Positions 55,746 to 64,000 of a stretch of 64,000 bases of DNA are shown here, in pieces. The stretch lies in NCBI RefSeq assembly GCF_900090315.1, contig NZ_FMHZ01000002.1, positions 1,652,501 through 1,716,500 on the forward strand. The letters are read 5' to 3'. The position numbers were made by a program, and so were the translations under genes. The DNA comes from Micromonospora citrea (GTDB lineage: Bacteria; Actinomycetota; Actinomycetes; Mycobacteriales; Micromonosporaceae). How positions within the stretch are numbered: position 1 is the first letter of the stretch; every line of letters starts with the position of its first letter. The notes beneath the pieces were generated by a model, which worked only from the letters and a program-made list of their open reading frames with translations, searched no databases and was not told the origin of the DNA.

Positions 55746-57329
55746 GTGACCCGCACTCTCGCCCGGATCCGCCGGTTCCGGCCCGCCCTGGCCGGCCTGG
55801 CCGCCGCCGCGCTGCTCGTCGCCGGCTGCACCCTGCCGGCGTTCGCGCCCCGGACGGAGGCCGAGGACGAGGCCGCCGCGCCGGGCGCCGCGCCGACCTG
55901 GCGGGCCTGCCCCGAGGTGGCCGAGGACCTGGTCGGCCGGGGCGCGCCGAACATGCGCTACGAGTGTGCCCGGATCAAGGTGCCGCGCAACTGGGGCACG
56001 GGCGGCGGGGCCGCCGCCGGCCCGGGTGCCGGGCAGACCTTCGAGATCGCGCTGCTGCGGGCGCGGTCGAGCGCGCAACGCGACCGGATCGGCTCGCTGG
56101 TGGTCAATCCGGGCGGGCCCGGCGGCTCCGGGGTGGACACCGCGGTCTACCTCTCCTTCGGTCCGGCGTTCGGCGGGCTGCCCACCTCGATCACCGACCG
56201 GTTCGACATCGTCGGCTTCGACCCGCGCGGGGTGTCCCGGTCCAGCCCGGTGGAGTGCATCTCCGACGCCGACCTGGATGCGAACTTCGGCTACGACCCC
56301 GACCCGCGTAGCCAGCGGTCCTTCGACGGGTTCGTGGAGCTCAGCCAGCGGATCGGGCGCGGTTGCGGCGACCGCTACGGCGACCAGTTGCCGCTCTACG
56401 GCACCGAGCAGGCCGCCCGGGACATGGACGCGGTCCGCGCGGCCGTCGGCGACGACAAGCTGACCTACCTCGGCTACTCCTACGGCACCCTGCTCGGCGC
56501 CACCTACGCGCAGCTCTACCCGCAGCGGGTCCGGGCGCTGGTGCTCGACGGCGCGATCGACCCGAAGCAGGATCTGATCGCCGGTTCGGAGAGCCAGGCC
56601 AAGGGCTTCGAGCGGGCCTTCGGCAACTTCACCCGGTGGTGTGCCGCCAACGCCGGCCGCTGCCCGATCGCCCCGGACGCCCGGGCCGCGGTCACGTCGG
56701 CCATCGACAGGGCGCGGGTGTCCCCCGTGCGCGGCGACGACGGCCGGGAGGCCACCGCCGGTTGGGTCTTCTACGCGATCATCTCCTCGCTCTACACGGA
56801 GCAGGGGTGGCAGGAGCTGGCCCGCGCCATCGACAAGCTGGAGGGCGGCGACCCGGCGGACGTGTTCCGCCTCGCCGACGCGTACGCCGACCGGGAATCC
56901 GACGGGCGCTACTCGAATCTCTTCGACGCCAACCTCGCCGTCAACTGCGCCGACGAGGAGCAGAAGCCGAGCCGGGAGCGGATCCGTCAGCTCCAGTCGC
57001 AGTGGCGGGCGAAGTACCCGCTGTTCGGCCCGTCCCTGGCCGTCGGCATGCTCTCCTGCACGGAGTGGCCGGGCGGGCGCGACCCCTACCCGACGGGCCG
57101 GGCCGACGGGGCGCCGCCGATCCTGGTGGTGGGCACCACCGGCGACCCGGCGACGCCCTACGAGCAGACCGGCGAGCTGGCCGAGATGCTCGGTGTGGGC
57201 CGGGTGCTCACCTGGGAGGGCGAGGGGCACACCGCCTACCCGCAGACCTCCTGCATCACCGAGGCCGTCGACGCCTACCTGATCGACCTGGCCGTTCCCA
57301 GGGAGGGCCTGCGCTGCCCGGCCCGCTGA
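55746..57329 (+). CDS. TAP-type alpha/beta-hydrolase lipoprotein
   Basis: A 527-residue secreted lipoprotein hydrolase of the tripeptidyl aminopeptidase/SlpD family. Lipobox with Cys28 (VAGC), oxyanion NPGGPGGSG, nucleophile Ser245 in GYSYG, then the C-terminal TAP domain with Asp in TTGDPATP and His in GEGHTAY. It would release peptides or hydrolyse esters outside the membrane. GTG 55746 has GGAGG upstream. The 3' end overlaps the convergent potassium channel gene by 74 bp. Confidence 0.92.
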   Translation: MTRTLARIRRFRPALAGLAAAALLVAGCTLPAFAPRTEAEDEAAAPGAAPTWRACPEVAEDLVGRGAPNMRYECARIKVPRNWGTGGGAAAGPGAGQTFEIALLRARSSAQRDRIGSLVVNPGGPGGSGVDTAVYLSFGPAFGGLPTSITDRFDIVGFDPRGVSRSSPVECISDADLDANFGYDPDPRSQRSFDGFVELSQRIGRGCGDRYGDQLPLYGTEQAARDMDAVRAAVGDDKLTYLGYSYGTLLGATYAQLYPQRVRALVLDGAIDPKQDLIAGSESQAKGFERAFGNFTRWCAANAGRCPIAPDARAAVTSAIDRARVSPVRGDDGREATAGWVFYAIISSLYTEQGWQELARAIDKLEGGDPADVFRLADAYADRESDGRYSNLFDANLAVNCADEEQKPSRERIRQLQSQWRAKYPLFGPSLAVGMLSCTEWPGGRDPYPTGRADGAPPILVVGTTGDPATPYEQTGELAEMLGVGRVLTWEGEGHTAYPQTSCITEAVDAYLIDLAVPREGLRCPAR

Positions 57330-57768
57330 CCGGCCGCTCGGGCGGCAGGTCGGGCAGCTCGATGCCCTGCCGGAGGGCGATCTCCTCCAGCAGGGCCCGC
57401 ATACGGCGGACGTCGGCCTTGAGCTGTTCCTGCTCCTCATGCTCGAAGGCGTCGTCGTCGACGATCAACTGGCTGGCGAAGTGCGCGGTGATCAGCGGGA
57501 TGACCAGCAGCACCATGGTCGAGATGAGCAACGCGGCGAGGGTACGGCCCTGCCAGCTGACCGGCGAGATGTCGCCGTACCCGACGGTGGAGGCGGTCAC
57601 CACCGCCCACCAGACGGCGTCAGCCGGGCTGCGGTTCTCCACCTCGCCGTAGATGACCCCGGCCACCACGATCATCAGCAGGTAGGAGATGATCAGCGTC
57701 CGCGGCGAGTTGGCGAACCAGACCAGGCCCCGGTAGATCCACCGGAACGGCAGCAGCAGGACGTCCAT
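57256..57768 (-). CDS. Two-transmembrane potassium channel
   Basis: A 170-residue ion channel subunit. TM1 at about 23-42, selectivity filter TVGYGD (61-66) with pore helix AVWWAVVTAS, TM2 at about 78-100, and a C-terminal coiled-coil-like segment (HEEQEQLKADVRRMRALLEEIAL) followed by a basic tail. It resembles KcsA/MthK-type pores without RCK domains. The last 74 bp overlap the hydrolase gene in antisense, so the tail length is sensitive to this start and end. It is convergent with the hydrolase. Confidence 0.9.
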   Translation of the reverse strand: MDVLLLPFRWIYRGLVWFANSPRTLIISYLLMIVVAGVIYGEVENRSPADAVWWAVVTASTVGYGDISPVSWQGRTLAALLISTMVLLVIPLITAHFASQLIVDDDAFEHEEQEQLKADVRRMRALLEEIALRQGIELPDLPPERPVSGPGSAGPPWERPGRSGRRRRPR

Positions 57769-57841
57769 GAGGAACCATGCTGCCCCGTGCCGGCAAGCGC
57801 CGCCCGCGCATCGGTCCGTGCCACTGTGTCACGCTGGCGGC

Positions 57842-58294
57842 ATGAGCGACGTGATCTTCCGCGAGGCCGTCCGGGCCGACCTTCCCGCAGTGCTCGCCCT
57901 GCTCGCCGACGACGTGCTCGGCAGGTCCCGGGACTTCACGGAGGTCGACGCCGCGTACGAGAAGGCGTTCGCCGACATCTCCGCCGACCCGCGCAACCAG
58001 TTCATCGTGGCCGACGCCGACGGCGAACTGGTCGGCTGCATGCAGCTCACGTACATTCCCGGCCTCAGCCGGCACGGCGCCGAGCGGCAGCTCGTCGAGT
58101 CGGTCCGGGTCCGCTCCGACCTGCGCGGGCAGGGGCTCGGCCGGCAGATGATGGTCTGGGCCGTCGACCAGGCGAAGCAGCGGGGTTGCGCCCTGGTGCA
58201 GCTCACCACGGACAAGTCCCGACCCGACGCGCACCGCTTCTACGTCGGCCTCGGCTTCACCCCCAGCCACGAGGGCATGAAGCTCTCCCTCTGA
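57842..58294 (+). CDS. GNAT N-acetyltransferase
   Basis: A 150-residue acetyltransferase. The acetyl-CoA loop is VRVRSDLRGQGLGRQMMVWAV and the C-terminal motif is RPDAHRFYVGLGFTPSHEGMKL. The substrate is unknown. ATG 57842 lies behind CACGCT with 6 nt, compatible with leaderless expression. A longer frame from 57767 lacks signals. It is divergent from the potassium channel. The 58295-58447 gap has a weak GC hairpin. Confidence 0.9.
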   Translation: MSDVIFREAVRADLPAVLALLADDVLGRSRDFTEVDAAYEKAFADISADPRNQFIVADADGELVGCMQLTYIPGLSRHGAERQLVESVRVRSDLRGQGLGRQMMVWAVDQAKQRGCALVQLTTDKSRPDAHRFYVGLGFTPSHEGMKLSL

Positions 58295-58447
58295 TCCCGG
58301 CACCTGCCCGCCGGCCCCGACCGACCGCGATCCGCGCGGCGACTCCGGGCGCTCCCCCGTGCAGGGGAGTCGATTCACCCGCCAGCGGGGTGTCGGGCCG
58401 TCCTCGGCCGGCGAGGCTGGAGCAGCCGCCGAGGAACGGAGTCCGTC

Positions 58448-58990
58448 ATGAGCACCACCACCGCTGTCGCCCCCACCCCGCCGGGTCACGTCCGGGACGG
58501 TCGGCCGGCGCCGCGGTGGGCCGTGCGGGTCGCTCACCTGATTCCCCTGGTCACCCTCCCGTCGGGGCTGTGGCGCGTCGCGCTGGTGCTCGGGATCCCC
58601 ATCGGCGCGTTCATCGACGGCGAGCCGGTCCGGGTGGGCGGCGGGGAGGCCGCGTACATCCTGTCGCTGTCGGTGACCCAGGAGGCGCTGGCGCTGCTCT
58701 CGCTCGGGCTGGTCCGGCCGTGGGGCGAGGTCTTCCCACGCTGGCTGCCGCTGGTCGGCGGGCGGCGGGTGCCGCCGCCGTTCGCCGAGACCGCCGCCAC
58801 CGCCGGCGGCGTCGCGCTCATCCTGATCTGGGGGTACGCCGCGATCGGTGTGCTCCTGCACGGCGACGAGATGGAGTTCTCCCCCGGCGGGATGGCGCTG
58901 CTGGTGACCTGTTACGCCCCGCTGCTGCTCTGGGGTCCGCTGCTGCTCGCGCTCACCGTGGCCTACCACCGGCGTCGCTGCCGCAGCTGA
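58448..58990 (+). CDS. Small integral membrane protein of unknown function
   Basis: A 180-residue protein with about four hydrophobic segments (HLIPLVTLPSGLWRVALVLGIPIG, ALALLSLGL, AATAGGVALILIWGYAAIGVLL, LLVTCYAPLLLWGPLLLALTVAY) and a basic C terminus. The pattern is typical of conserved actinobacterial membrane proteins. I cannot assign a function. ATG 58448 has GGAG upstream. The 58991-59233 stretch downstream is low-complexity GC-rich DNA with short imperfect repeats and no gene. Confidence 0.75.
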   Translation: MSTTTAVAPTPPGHVRDGRPAPRWAVRVAHLIPLVTLPSGLWRVALVLGIPIGAFIDGEPVRVGGGEAAYILSLSVTQEALALLSLGLVRPWGEVFPRWLPLVGGRRVPPPFAETAATAGGVALILIWGYAAIGVLLHGDEMEFSPGGMALLVTCYAPLLLWGPLLLALTVAYHRRRCRS

Positions 58991-59233
58991 GCACGACGCG
59001 TGACGCCGCGCCCGGATGGCCCCACCCCGGTCGCCGGGGCCGGCCCGCGCCGGACGGCGAACCCCCGGCCCGGACGCCGATCCGCCCCGGCCACCCGGGC
59101 GGGTCCGCACGAGACATCCGATGCCCGCGCCCGGACGCCGCCTCGCTCCGGTAGCCGGGGCGGGCCCGCACCACGCGCCGGGGCGGCCCCGACCCGGTCG
59201 GCCGTCGACCGAAGCGGCCCCGACCCGCCCCGG

Positions 59234-59974
59234 TCAGCCGTCGACCAGGCGGCCGTCGCGGAGGGTGAGGACGCGGTCGGCGAGGTCGATCAGGGTCGGA
59301 TCGTGGGTGGCGACCAGCGCGGTCATCCCGCGCGCGTGCACCACCGCCCGGAGCAGGTCCATGATCGACCGTCCCGTCTCCGAGTCGAGCTGGCCGGTCG
59401 GCTCGTCGGCGATCAGCAGGTCCGGCTCGTTGACCAGGGCCCGCGCCACCGCCACCCGCTGCTGCTGCCCGCCCGAGAGCTCGTACGGCCGCTGCGCCGC
59501 GTGCGCGCCGAGACCGACCAGTTCCAGCAGCACCGCCACCCGCTCCTCCCGCTCGGCCGCCGGCACGCGCGCGAGCCGTAGCGGCACGCCCACGTTCTCG
59601 GCGGCGGAGAGGATCGGCACCAGCCCGAAGGTCTGGAACACGAAGCCGACCGTGCCTCGCCGCAGCTCCAGCAGCTTCCGCTCGCCGGCGCCGGTCACGT
59701 CGTGCCCGGCCACCACGATCCGGCCCTCGTCGGGCCGGTCCAGGCCGCCGACCATGTTCAGCAGGGTGGTCTTGCCCGCCCCGGAGCGGCCCCGCACGGC
59801 GACCAGTTCGCCCCGCCCGGCCGAGAACGACACGTCCCGCACGGCGTGCACCGCGTGCTCGCCGCGGCCGAACGTGCGGCTGATCCCCTCCACCCGGACC
59901 ACCTCGTCGGTGACGGTGGCACCCGTCCCGGTCCCGTCGGATCGCCCGTCCGTCACCACGTCCCGCTCGCTCAT
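59234..59974 (-). CDS. MacB-type ABC transporter ATP-binding protein
   Basis: A 246-residue ATPase of the LolD/MacB class: Walker A GRSGAGKTT (62-70), Q-loop FQTFGLVPILSA, signature LSGGQQQRVAVARAL and Walker B LLIADEPTG, then the H-loop ATHDP. It is the third gene of the permease/ATPase operon, 70 bp downstream of the other ATPase gene. These systems move lipids, peptides or drugs, or transmit signals. The substrate is not inferable. Confidence 0.93.
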   Translation of the reverse strand: MSERDVVTDGRSDGTGTGATVTDEVVRVEGISRTFGRGEHAVHAVRDVSFSAGRGELVAVRGRSGAGKTTLLNMVGGLDRPDEGRIVVAGHDVTGAGERKLLELRRGTVGFVFQTFGLVPILSAAENVGVPLRLARVPAAEREERVAVLLELVGLGAHAAQRPYELSGGQQQRVAVARALVNEPDLLIADEPTGQLDSETGRSIMDLLRAVVHARGMTALVATHDPTLIDLADRVLTLRDGRLVDG

Positions 59975-60044
59975 GATTCCGCCCCGCTGTGCTCGGCGCG
60001 GCCGACCGCCTCGGCCGCGCGGTACCGACTCGTTCCAGGCCCGC

Positions 60045-61043
60045 TCACCGCGCGGCCTCCCGCTCGTCCCCGGGGTGGTCGCCCGGCCGGACCTCCACGT
60101 GGTCCGGCTCCAGGTTGAGCCGCACCCGGTCCCGCAGCGACAGCGCGTCGACGAAGGCCGCCGGCAGCTGCATCCGGCCGGTGCGGTCCAGCACCGCGTA
60201 CTCCTCGCTGACCAGGTCGGTGCTGCCGTCCGCGCCGATCCGCGCGGTCCGGCGTACCTCGGAGGCGGTCCGGCCGTCGCGGATCGCGACGGTCCGGCGA
60301 ACCTGGCCGGCCACGGCGTGGTCGTGGGTCACCACCACGACGGTGACGCCGAGCTCGGCGTTGATGGTGCGCAGCGCCCCGAACACCTCGGCGCCCGTCG
60401 CCTCGTCCAGCTCGCCGGTCGGCTCGTCGGCGAAGAGCACCTCGGGATCGTTGGCCACCGCGACCGCCACCGCGCAGCGCTGCTGCTCGCCGCCGCTGAG
60501 CTGCCCGGGTCGCCGGTCGGCGCAGTAGCCCACGCCGACCATGTCGAGCAGCTCGCGGGCCCGCTCGCGGTGGGCCCGCCGGCCACCCCGCCGGCGGGCC
60601 AGCCGCATCGGCAACTCGACGTTCTCCCGCGCGGTCAGGTACGGCAGCAGGTTGCGCCCCGTCTGCTGCCAGACGAATCCGACCATGTCGCGCCGATAGC
60701 TCAGCCGCCGCCGCGCGGAGAGGTTGAGCAGGTCGTAGTCCCCGACCCGGGCGATGCCGGCGGTGGGGGTGTCGAGCCCGGAGAGGATGTTGAGCAGGGT
60801 CGACTTGCCGGAGCCGGAGGCCCCCACGATCGCCACCAGCTCGCCCCGGTCGATGACCAGGTCGAGCCCCTGCAGGGCGACCACCTCCACCCCCTCGGTC
60901 TTGAAGATCCGGACCAGGCCGTCGCAGACGATGTGGCCGCGCAGCCGGTCCCGGCCGCCGGCCCGCTCCGCCGCACGCTGGGCGGCCCGCTGTTGCAGGG
61001 CGGCCAGGTCCGGCACTGCCGTGGTCTCCGCGGTAGCGGTCAT
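60045..61043 (-). CDS. MacB-type ABC ATPase with a C-terminal extension
   Basis: A 332-residue ATPase: Walker A GASGSGKST (74-82), Q-loop VWQQTGRNLLPYLTA, signature LSGGEQQRCAVAVAVAN, Walker B VLFADEPTG and H-loop THDHAVA. A further 75 residues follow the ATPase core and include RTGRMQLPAAFVDALSLRDRV, which resembles an AbrB-like beta-hairpin, plus a charged tail. The ATG at 61043 is one base past the permease stop (tight operon). The extension is unusual for this family. Confidence 0.88.
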   Translation of the reverse strand: MTATAETTAVPDLAALQQRAAQRAAERAGGRDRLRGHIVCDGLVRIFKTEGVEVVALQGLDLVIDRGELVAIVGASGSGKSTLLNILSGLDTPTAGIARVGDYDLLNLSARRRLSYRRDMVGFVWQQTGRNLLPYLTARENVELPMRLARRRGGRRAHRERARELLDMVGVGYCADRRPGQLSGGEQQRCAVAVAVANDPEVLFADEPTGELDEATGAEVFGALRTINAELGVTVVVVTHDHAVAGQVRRTVAIRDGRTASEVRRTARIGADGSTDLVSEEYAVLDRTGRMQLPAAFVDALSLRDRVRLNLEPDHVEVRPGDHPGDEREAAR

Positions 61044-61044
61044 G

Positions 61045-63762
61045 TCAGCTCTCCTCTCCGAGCCGGAGCACCTCGCCGAGGCGCATCCGGCGGTTGTTCA
61101 GGGCCTCGACGGCGACCGCGAAGCCGAGGGCGACCGCCCCGAGCGCGACGATCGCGGCCACCAGGCCGGGCTCGAACGACACCCGGACCTCGCCGCCGCC
61201 GGTGAAGGCGGACAGGCCGAGCACCGGGGTGAGCAGCAGCGGCAGCACCGCCCCGACCAGCGCGCCGGTGAGCACCGACACGCCCACCAGCGGGGCCAGC
61301 TCCACCAGCAGCAGCCCTCGCCACTGTCGGCGGGACAGGCCGAGGGTGCGCAGCCGGGACAGGACCTGGCCGCGCGCCCGGGCGCCGGCCAGCACCGTGA
61401 AGGCGACAGCGAGCAGACCGAGCACCGTCCCGCCGGCCGCGCCCGCGACGAAGCCGAAGGCGAGCAGCCCGTTCGCGCCGCCGTCGCCCAACCGGCGGCG
61501 GGTGTCGGCCCAGGTGAGCACGTCGACGCCGCGCGGCCGCTCGCCGCCGGTCACCGCGCCGCCGCTCTGGTAGCGGGACTGGCCCTCGTCGCCTACCCGG
61601 CGCAGCGCGTCGACGTCGAGGTCGTCGCCGGCCACCAGGAAGCCGGTCGGCACCGGGTCGGCGGCGCGGGACGGCAGCGCCTGCCCGGGCAGGACGACGA
61701 ACCGGTCGCTGCCCGGTCGCACCAGCGGGAAGCTCGCCGCCCGGTCGGCGACCCGGAACTCGTACCGCTGGCCCTGCACGGTGACGAAGGCAGAGTCCTC
61801 CAGCCCCGCCTCGGCCAGGTCCGCGGCGACCGCCGGGGAGACCACCGCGGGCAGCGGGCCGGTCCCGCCGGCCGGGGCGAGCAGCGCCTCGGGCACCGCC
61901 ACGTCGACACCCGCCGACCGGACGAGCCGCTCCAGCGCGGGGCCGTCGACCACCAGCACGTTCGCCGAACCGATCCGGGCCGCGGTGCCCACCTGGTCCA
62001 CCGCCACCTGCTGCGCCGGCTCCTCCAGCACCGCCGCGGCGGCCCGCACCCCGGGCAGTTGCTCCAGGTGGGCGCCGGTGTCCGGGGCGAGCCGTTCGCC
62101 GCTGACCAGCGCGTCCCCCGGCACGACCCGGGTGGCGACCCGGTCCCGGCTGGACTCGATGCCGGCGGCGACCACCGCGCAGAACGCCGCGGTCGCCACG
62201 GCCAGCACCACCACGACCAGCGGGGTGGCCGCCGCCGAGCGACCGGCCCGCGCGGTGCCGAGGAACGCGACGCTGCCGCGGGTGCGGGCGGCGAGCCGGC
62301 TCACCAGGCGCAGCGGCCACGGGTACGCCCGCAACGCCAGCACCGCCGCCGCCGCCGCGAGCAGCACCGGCACCGAGACCAGCAGCGGGTCGACCTCGCC
62401 GAGGGTCAGGCCGCGCCGCCGCAGCAGGACGACCGCCAGCGCGGCCAGCAGGAGCAGGAACACCTCCACGGTGAGCCGGCGGGCGGACGGGCGGAGCCGG
62501 ATCAGGTCCCGGCGGGCCACCGCGCCGGCCGGCGCGGCGAGCAGGGTGGTCACCGGCAGGACCAGGACGGCCAGCACGACCGCCGCGACGAGGAACGGCG
62601 TCGTGTCCCCGGCCGGCCCCGGCAGCAGCGTGCCGAGCAGCCAGCCCAGGAGGGCCGCCGGCAGGATCGCCAGCCCTGACTCGGCCAGGCTCCGCCGGGC
62701 GCCCGCGGTGGCGGCGCCGCCGCGGGCGCGCAGCAGGACGTACTCGTCGCGCCGTCGTCGCACCGCCAGCGTCGCGGCCAGGGCCATCAGCCCGGCCAGG
62801 GTGGCCAGGGCGCCGGCCGCGATGACGGCGAGGACGGTACGGGCGGCGGCCACGGCGGCGGCGAACTCCCGCAGCGGGATGTCGAAGCCCTGGACGAGGG
62901 TGCGGTCGGCCGGGACCTCCCGGGACATCTGCTGGAGGCTGTCGATCGCCTCGGTCAGGTTCAGGATGCCGATGCCGTCGGCGGCCATCCGGTAGCGCCA
63001 CGTGAACCGCAGCGGCAGCCCGGCGGCGGCCAGGGCGTCGAGCACGGCGGGCGTGGTCACCCCGACGCCGACGAACGGCTGGGCGTCACCGGGTGGCTCG
63101 ACGACCTCCAGCAACGACGGCAGCCCGGCCCAGATCCCGTCGGAGGGGTCGACGGGCTCGTACACGCCGGCCACGACCAGCGGGGTGACCACCTGCGGGC
63201 CGTCCACGCCGGGCGGGCGGAGCACCAGTCGACTGCCGGCCCGCACGTTGAACCGCCCGGCGACCTCCGCGCTCAGCGCCACCGGCACCGGCTGACCGGG
63301 CTCCCAGGCGTCGTCGGGCCAGCGCCCCTCGACAAGCCTGCCGGCCTCGCTGATCCCCGGCGCGGCACGCAGGCCGAGGTCGACCAGGAGGTTCTTCGCC
63401 GCCAGGTCCGGGCCGGTCAACCGGCGCGGGGCGTACTCCTCCGCGACGAACCAGCGCCGGTCGACCGCCTCCCGGATGCGGGGCGGCATGGCGGCCTGCA
63501 ACGCGTCCAGCTCGGCCTGCCGCGCCTGCGTCAGGGAGCCGCCGTCGGGGACGGGCGCCAGCGGCGCACTGGTGTAGGTCAGGTCCCGTCGGGCTGCCGG
63601 CTGGCCGGTCAGGTGCTCGCGCAGCCCCTGCTCGGCGAGGTGGTTGACGACCCGGGGCATCCCGCTGATCAGCAGCGTGACGATCAGGGTCAGCACCGCG
63701 AGCAGCAGGAACTGCCCGCCGTACGCCCGTACCCGCCGGGCGACCGCGCCGATGCTCACCAC
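61045..63762 (-). CDS. FtsX-like ABC permease
   Basis: A 905-residue permease of the FtsX/MacB family. It has an N-terminal membrane helix and a large extracytoplasmic domain (roughly 60-290), then a cluster of membrane helices at about 310-520, a second extracytoplasmic domain at about 545-760, and C-terminal helices (VAGAAGGTVLGLLAVAF, LVGVSVLTGALVG, LGAVALGFAVAVEAL). The doubled core suggests a duplicated FtsX unit. GTG starts at 63762 and 63759 are adjacent. AGGAGGG lies upstream. It partners the two ATPases downstream. Confidence 0.9.
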   Translation of the reverse strand: MVSIGAVARRVRAYGGQFLLLAVLTLIVTLLISGMPRVVNHLAEQGLREHLTGQPAARRDLTYTSAPLAPVPDGGSLTQARQAELDALQAAMPPRIREAVDRRWFVAEEYAPRRLTGPDLAAKNLLVDLGLRAAPGISEAGRLVEGRWPDDAWEPGQPVPVALSAEVAGRFNVRAGSRLVLRPPGVDGPQVVTPLVVAGVYEPVDPSDGIWAGLPSLLEVVEPPGDAQPFVGVGVTTPAVLDALAAAGLPLRFTWRYRMAADGIGILNLTEAIDSLQQMSREVPADRTLVQGFDIPLREFAAAVAAARTVLAVIAAGALATLAGLMALAATLAVRRRRDEYVLLRARGGAATAGARRSLAESGLAILPAALLGWLLGTLLPGPAGDTTPFLVAAVVLAVLVLPVTTLLAAPAGAVARRDLIRLRPSARRLTVEVFLLLLAALAVVLLRRRGLTLGEVDPLLVSVPVLLAAAAAVLALRAYPWPLRLVSRLAARTRGSVAFLGTARAGRSAAATPLVVVVLAVATAAFCAVVAAGIESSRDRVATRVVPGDALVSGERLAPDTGAHLEQLPGVRAAAAVLEEPAQQVAVDQVGTAARIGSANVLVVDGPALERLVRSAGVDVAVPEALLAPAGGTGPLPAVVSPAVAADLAEAGLEDSAFVTVQGQRYEFRVADRAASFPLVRPGSDRFVVLPGQALPSRAADPVPTGFLVAGDDLDVDALRRVGDEGQSRYQSGGAVTGGERPRGVDVLTWADTRRRLGDGGANGLLAFGFVAGAAGGTVLGLLAVAFTVLAGARARGQVLSRLRTLGLSRRQWRGLLLVELAPLVGVSVLTGALVGAVLPLLLTPVLGLSAFTGGGEVRVSFEPGLVAAIVALGAVALGFAVAVEALNNRRMRLGEVLRLGEES

Positions 63763-63802
63763 GTCCCCGCCCTCCTGGTGGAGTTGCCTGCCTGCCGCCC
63801 GG

Positions 63803-64000
63803 TCACCGCTCTCCCCCGATCCGCAACTGCGCCACGGCCACCCGCTGCCGGATGCCGAAGGCGATGAACGCGCTGAAGGCGAGGGCCGCCAGCAGCAGGC
63901 CGAGCGCGGTCAACCCGATCGGCGTCCAGGGCAGCACGAACGCTGCCTCGGGCACCGGCCGGCCACCGGACGGCGTGAGGATGACCAGCGGGGCCATGGT
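63803..64000 (-). CDS. C-terminal part of another ABC/FtsX-type membrane protein (partial)
   Basis: The last 65 codons of a gene continuing past the right edge: a membrane helix (TPIGLTALGLLLAALAFSAFIAFGI) and the terminal RQRVAVAQLRIGGER, close to the C-terminal end of FtsX-like permeases. It is 40 bp upstream of the 905-residue permease in the same direction, so it is probably the first visible part of the same operon. The full domain content is outside the window. Confidence 0.7.
   Translation of the reverse strand, partial: TMAPLVILTPSGGRPVPEAAFVLPWTPIGLTALGLLLAALAFSAFIAFGIRQRVAVAQLRIGGER

Overview
This window looks like chromosomal DNA of a Micromonospora-like actinobacterium (Micromonosporaceae). 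The evidence is very high G+C, frequent GTG starts, many leaderless-looking starts (a TAnnnT box 6-8 nt before the start codon), a cellobiose ceb locus with CebR boxes, BioB followed by the actinobacterial helper BsaP, and LigC. Species is inference. There is no rRNA, CRISPR array, transposase or phage gene. Most of the region reads as ordinary chromosome interrupted by many short tandem repeats.

Layout. 1-1.3 kb: two minus-strand tRNA operons (Gly-Val and Gly-Cys-Val) flanking a small DUF6458 membrane protein. 1.5-4.2 kb: TetR regulator, mycothiol-type DinB protein, and alkane hydroxylase AlkB with a palindromic operator upstream. 4.4-12.6 kb: secreted M36 metallopeptidase, secreted membrane-anchored protein, methyltransferase, cytochrome P450, and a NarL-type two-component system whose kinase has an unusual C-terminal extension. 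12.7-16.6 kb: biotin genes bioD-bioF (minus) divergent from bioB-bsaP (plus), then a GNAT. 16.7-20 kb: SDR, DHA2-type MFS exporter and a divergent TetR with a 22-bp operator. 20-25.7 kb: DUF488, a frameshifted AbiEi/DUF559-type gene, a five-domain GH9 cellulase with a CebR box, and a sortase-anchored protein. 25.9-32 kb: aldehyde dehydrogenase, two ACT-domain proteins, and an APH-like kinase/acyl-CoA dehydrogenase pair. 32-38.8 kb: repeat-rich intergenic DNA, then cebR, bglC and cebEFG.

39-47.8 kb: pRiA4b-type protein, RibD-like reductase, and then the most interesting locus: an apparent operon herA-sbcD(mre11)-sbcC(rad50)-nurA followed by a spermidine-synthase-like gene. This is the gene set of the archaeal DNA-end-resection machine. 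47.9-50.3 kb: ECF sigma factor, zinc anti-sigma factor and lipoprotein. 50.6-59 kb: AlkA-like glycosylase, DUF1990, GNAT, SRPBCC, small Cys protein, LigC, TAP-type hydrolase, potassium channel, GNAT and membrane protein. 59.2-64 kb: an FtsX/MacB-type ABC exporter operon running off the right edge.

Working links. The GH9 cellulase cuts cellulose outside the cell, CebEFG imports the oligomers, BglC hydrolyses them and CebR probably represses both sites. HerA-NurA-SbcCD, AlkA-like glycosylase and LigC form a loose concentration of DNA-repair functions. At least ten different tandem-repeat families sit between or inside genes and are the main unexplained structural signal.
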